A program made the translations under genes and the position numbers. Below are positions 61,246 through 64,000 of a DNA stretch of 64,000 nt, one piece after another. Positions within the stretch are counted from its first letter, which is position 1. Each line of letters begins with the position of its first letter. The notes beneath the pieces are model-generated. The model saw only the letters and a program-made list of their open reading frames with translations. It ran no database searches and was not told the origin of the DNA. The stretch comes from Alphaproteobacteria bacterium (GTDB lineage: Bacteria; Pseudomonadota; Alphaproteobacteria; Micavibrionales; Micavibrionaceae): contig JAACPE010000004.1 of NCBI GenBank assembly GCA_009995595.1, positions 35,540 through 99,539 of the forward strand. The letters run 5' to 3'.

Positions 61246-62460
61246 CTAAATTTTTTGTTTAAGCAGATCTAAGTAATCAGCATACCACTGCATCATTTTA
61301 GTGCGCTCATCTAAATATTGAGCGTGATTATATGTTCCACGTATCTGATTCTTAGAGGCGTGTGCTAACTGCATTTCAATGGCATCTGCATTAAATTGAT
61401 TCTCGTTCAATAGGGTAGAAGCTGAATGTCTAAAACCATGAACTGTTATTTTCTTTTCATCGACATATCCCATAGTTTTTAGGACTTTTAACAATGCTGT
61501 GTCAGAAATTGGTTTATAGGCTTTGTTTACAGCAGGAAAAAGTAATTTTCCACTACCTGTAATGCCTTTTAGGTGCGCTAATAAATTTAAAGCCTGCTTT
61601 GATAACGGCACAATATGATCACGGCGCATTTTCATACGCTTCGCAGGTATTCTCCATATTTTATTTTCAAAATCTATTTCACTCCATGGGGCGTTACGAA
61701 GTTCTCCAGGACGAACAAATGTTAAAATTTGAAGCCCCATTGCTATTTTGATGTAATCACGACCTTGATAATTATCTAATTTGTTCAAAAACTCAGGAAA
61801 GTCCTTTTCCTTTAAAAATGGGCGATGTTTTTTTACATGCGCTTTCATAAACCTAGTCACACCCATAGCTACGTTTTGGTCACACAGACCCAAATGGATA
61901 GAATAATCTATCACAGCCTCACAACGCTTAATAACGCGCTTAGCGGCCTCTAATTTTCCTCTTCCTTCAATTTGAGAAGCCACTGCGTTTATATCAGCAC
62001 GAGTTATCTGGCTTATAGGCTTTTTACCGATAAACGGAAAAGCATCATTTTCTAAGGAAGATATAATTCTCTTCTTGTATCGTTCTACCCAATTACCTTT
62101 TTCATGCCACTGGCGTGCAATTTCCTCAAAAGTTTTTATTCCCTCATTTTTCTTAATCACATCTTGTTTTCGTTGGTTTGGGTCCACACCATCTTTCACC
62201 AACTTAATTACACAATCACGTAGCTCTCTTGCCTCTTTCAAGGATACGAAGCCAATACGGTTGTCTGAGCTAAACTCACCTATGGTATGCGTGTTCTTTT
62301 TACCTGCCAGCGTATAGGAAACCTGCCAGACTTTACGACCATTTGGTCTTATCAATAAATGTAATCTGTCACCATCATTTAAACGATAAGGCTTCTCTTT
62401 AGATTCAGCGTTGGAGATTTCCTGATTAGTAAGTCTTTTAATTATTTTTGGCATATTCAT
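61246..62460 (-). CDS. Tyrosine integrase of the P4/DUF4102 type
   Basis: 404 residues. N-terminal DUF4102-like arm-binding region (LNDGDRLHLLIRPNGRKVWQ), a SAM-like core-binding region, and the catalytic domain: Arg in ILTFVRPGELRNAPWSEID, HGFRHSASTLLNENQF with H-x-x-R, and the His/Tyr-containing QLAHASKNQIRGTYNHAQYL with the catalytic Tyr. The gene begins about 170 bp from the 3' end of tRNA-Trp, the usual place for such an integrase, and catalyses island integration/excision at that site. Confidence 0.93.
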   Translation of the reverse strand: MNMPKIIKRLTNQEISNAESKEKPYRLNDGDRLHLLIRPNGRKVWQVSYTLAGKKNTHTIGEFSSDNRIGFVSLKEARELRDCVIKLVKDGVDPNQRKQDVIKKNEGIKTFEEIARQWHEKGNWVERYKKRIISSLENDAFPFIGKKPISQITRADINAVASQIEGRGKLEAAKRVIKRCEAVIDYSIHLGLCDQNVAMGVTRFMKAHVKKHRPFLKEKDFPEFLNKLDNYQGRDYIKIAMGLQILTFVRPGELRNAPWSEIDFENKIWRIPAKRMKMRRDHIVPLSKQALNLLAHLKGITGSGKLLFPAVNKAYKPISDTALLKVLKTMGYVDEKKITVHGFRHSASTLLNENQFNADAIEMQLAHASKNQIRGTYNHAQYLDERTKMMQWYADYLDLLKQKI

Positions 62461-62628
62461 TCCTTTTGGTAGTACAGATTAAAAATTGGATTGAATATAC
62501 TGCTTACTGTACTCCCAAAATTATTGGAAGATGCTCATCTATATTGGAAGTTACAGGAACAAAGAGACTGTTTATAACTTTAAAATCAATAACTTAAAGA
62601 TGTTTTGGGATTGTATTGGATTTTGAAA

Positions 62629-62704
62629 TGGCAGGGGCAGAAGGATTTGAACCCTCGGCCTACGGTTTTGGAGACCGTCGCTCTACCAACTGAGCTATAC
62701 CCCT
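62629..62704 (-). tRNA. trpT: tRNA-Trp (anticodon CCA)
   Basis: 76 bases read on the minus strand. Acceptor arms AGGGGTA and TGCCCCT pair, D-arm GAGC-TTGGTA-GAGC-like, anticodon loop CTCCAAA with anticodon CCA, T-arm GAGGGTTCAAATCC, and encoded CCA at 62629-62631. The 3' end coincides with the 17-bp repeat at 49561. Confidence 0.95.
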
Positions 62705-62753
62705 ACATTAGGTCTGGTTTTTACTATACCGTAAACGTAATTACTAGTAAAAA

Positions 62754-63671
62754 TTAAGCAACGCGAGGTATATTCAAACTCGTTTGATCAAGCCACCACT
62801 GATCTCTGTCTTCCATGCGATCAAAAGCTCTTTGATGCTCTGTGCGCCGTAAATCTTCCATGATGGCCTCAAAACCTGGCGTTGCACTCGAGACTAATTG
62901 ACGTTTTAAAGGGAAAATCTTCATTAAACGCTCTTCTTCACGCGCCAATATAGAGTGCCTTAAGGCCTTTTCTCCATTATTAGGGCCTTTTTTTATCTCA
63001 AGATCAATCTTATGGGCTTCCCATGTAAAGCCCGTGAAAGTCTCACCACAATGTAATGGCTCTAAAGCCAGCTCAATCTCTAAATCAGGGTTCCCCTCGG
63101 GGTGATAAGAAATACGAATGCGCTGAGAAATCAATCTTTGTACTAATTTAGGATGCGAGGTCAAATTATCTAATACTGCCTGCCTTGCAGTTCTATCCCC
63201 TATAGCATAAACATTAAAACCATACCCTGCCGTTAAAACACTCTTTTGTTCCCATCTATCCATAGTAGAGTCAAAGGCGCTAGCACCGTTACCAATTTTT
63301 GTCGTTTGAACAGTCCGTCCTAATTTTTGCTCTTGGCGTACTTCAACCTCCAATTCGCGCAAAACTCCCTCACGGTCCATAACGTAGGGCCTTTCACGTG
63401 GGCGTGTAATTTCCTGCGGAGTAATATATTTAAAATCAACCCCTTTGGGCGGTACGGGGGCAATCCCTATCTGATTTCCCGTAACAAATATCTCTTGGCA
63501 TTCTTGAACATGGCGCGCTATTTCCAGAATTGTTTTTGCAGAATCTGCAACCATAACACGTTCTGATTCAAAAAATGGATCTTTAACTTTTTCAATCTCA
63601 CCTTTTAATCTCTCTCTTGTCGCAGCATCAATTTGTTTTTTTAACGACTTTGGCTTCTCACTTTTGCTCAT
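62754..63671 (-). CDS. Unknown protein between tuf and tRNA-Trp
   Basis: 305 residues, starts MSKSEKPKSLKKQIDAATRE. Charged, soluble, no signal or membrane segment. Pieces such as GVLRELEVEVRQEQKLG and HKIDLEIKKGPNNGEKALRH loosely recall CYTH (tripolyphosphatase-type) beta-strands, but I cannot confirm it. It is an unusual insertion between tuf and tRNA-Trp, a pair often adjacent in Proteobacteria. Confidence 0.6.
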   Translation of the reverse strand: MSKSEKPKSLKKQIDAATRERLKGEIEKVKDPFFESERVMVADSAKTILEIARHVQECQEIFVTGNQIGIAPVPPKGVDFKYITPQEITRPRERPYVMDREGVLRELEVEVRQEQKLGRTVQTTKIGNGASAFDSTMDRWEQKSVLTAGYGFNVYAIGDRTARQAVLDNLTSHPKLVQRLISQRIRISYHPEGNPDLEIELALEPLHCGETFTGFTWEAHKIDLEIKKGPNNGEKALRHSILAREEERLMKIFPLKRQLVSSATPGFEAIMEDLRRTEHQRAFDRMEDRDQWWLDQTSLNIPRVA

Positions 63672-63860
63672 AACACACCTCTTTTTTAATTAAAAAAAAA
63701 CGCCACCGAATAGCCGGCAGCGCCCATTATTGTCTTAGCACCCGAGAAAGGTACGAATTTTTAATAACTTTGACCTCTTATAGGGGGTCATAGACAAACT
63801 CTCTTATAAATTATTTAAATATAAAAACTTAATACCATACTCCTATAGTTATTTTCAATA

Positions 63861-63887
63861 AAAAAGGGGCTTATAAGGCCCCTTTTT
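63861..63887 (-). terminator. Rho-independent terminator of tuf
   Basis: AAAAAGGGGC and GCCCCTTTTT form a perfect 10-bp stem with a 7-base loop and T-tracts on both strands, so it may end tuf (minus) and work both ways. Confidence 0.85.
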
Positions 63888-63922
63888 CAAGATTCAGCTA
63901 TGATTCGCTTATATTATTAACC

Positions 63923-64000
63923 CTAAGCGATAATTTTACCAACGACGCCTGCGCCTACTGTACGGCCGCCTTCGCGGATCGCAAAACGTAAGCCTTCACT
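63923..64000 (-). CDS. tuf: Elongation factor Tu, C-terminal end
   Basis: Minus-strand codons read SEGLRFAIREGGRTVGAGVV then GKIIA and a TAG stop, the invariant EF-Tu C-terminus. The rest lies beyond the right edge. EF-Tu delivers aminoacyl-tRNA to the ribosome. Confidence 0.95.
   Translation of the reverse strand, partial: SEGLRFAIREGGRTVGAGVVGKIIA

Overview
The window looks like a low-G+C alphaproteobacterial chromosome segment. Evidence for this: a class Ib ribonucleotide reductase operon, a BigR-type sulfide operon, CsbD/YqjD/YqjE/Dps stress genes, a proteorhodopsin with a full retinal pathway, and a tuf end with tRNA-Trp nearby. The A+T-rich codon use and the photoheterotroph gene set suggest an aquatic organism. 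I cannot name the genus.

Layout. 1-4.8 kb: class III alcohol dehydrogenase (cut by the window edge) and nrdHIEF with NrdR-box-like palindromes upstream. 5.2-8.7 kb: a metal (probably zinc) uptake cluster with permease, binding protein, outer-membrane barrel and His-rich exported protein, but no ATPase. 8.7-14.0 kb: a tight seven-gene operon (bigR, rhodanese, TauE/SafE permease, persulfide dioxygenase-like MBL protein, cydA, cydB, DUF2474 protein) that joins sulfide detoxification to a cyanide-insensitive-type bd oxidase. 14.1-16 kb: a decayed copy of the tRNA-Trp 3' part, then a frameshifted RTX-like secreted protein gene. 16-26 kb: transporters, a shrunken LOG-family gene, and a general-stress block of small membrane and lipoprotein genes, four of whose transcription units share an upstream motif and which ends at a KdpE-like regulator. 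26-32 kb: a transposase remnant, a LysM protein, two paralogous exported Cys-containing proteins and a secreted animal-type heme peroxidase with an RTX tail.

32.2-42.9 kb is the most unusual locus. Two divergent transcription units carry (i) a 1575-residue fusion of an RNase J-like metallo-beta-lactamase/beta-CASP nuclease to an exonuclease I-like DEDD exonuclease, followed by a cytosolic 5'-nucleotidase-I family protein, and (ii) an RNB (RNase II/R) exoribonuclease followed by a fusion of a Ham1/ITPase-like domain with a LOG phosphoribohydrolase domain. Together they could take nucleic acids and nucleotides down to nucleosides or bases. I do not recognise this combination as a described system.

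43.3-49.4 kb: a green-tuned proton-pumping proteorhodopsin and crtE-crtI-crtB-crtY-blh, a complete route from prenyl diphosphates to retinal. 49.5-62.6 kb: a genomic island bounded by a 17-bp direct repeat of the tRNA-Trp 3' end. It has a tyrosine integrase next to the tRNA, AlpA and HTH regulators, a candidate structured RNA, an Hhe-type defence helicase (DUF4011-helicase-Vsr-DUF3320), and an ASCH/P-loop/GNAT trio. The decayed tRNA-Trp piece at 14.2 kb suggests that 14.2-49.5 kb is an older island stacked in the same tRNA, so the nuclease locus and the rhodopsin cluster would be acquired DNA. 62.6-64 kb: tRNA-Trp, an unrecognised 305-residue gene, and the 3' end of tuf.
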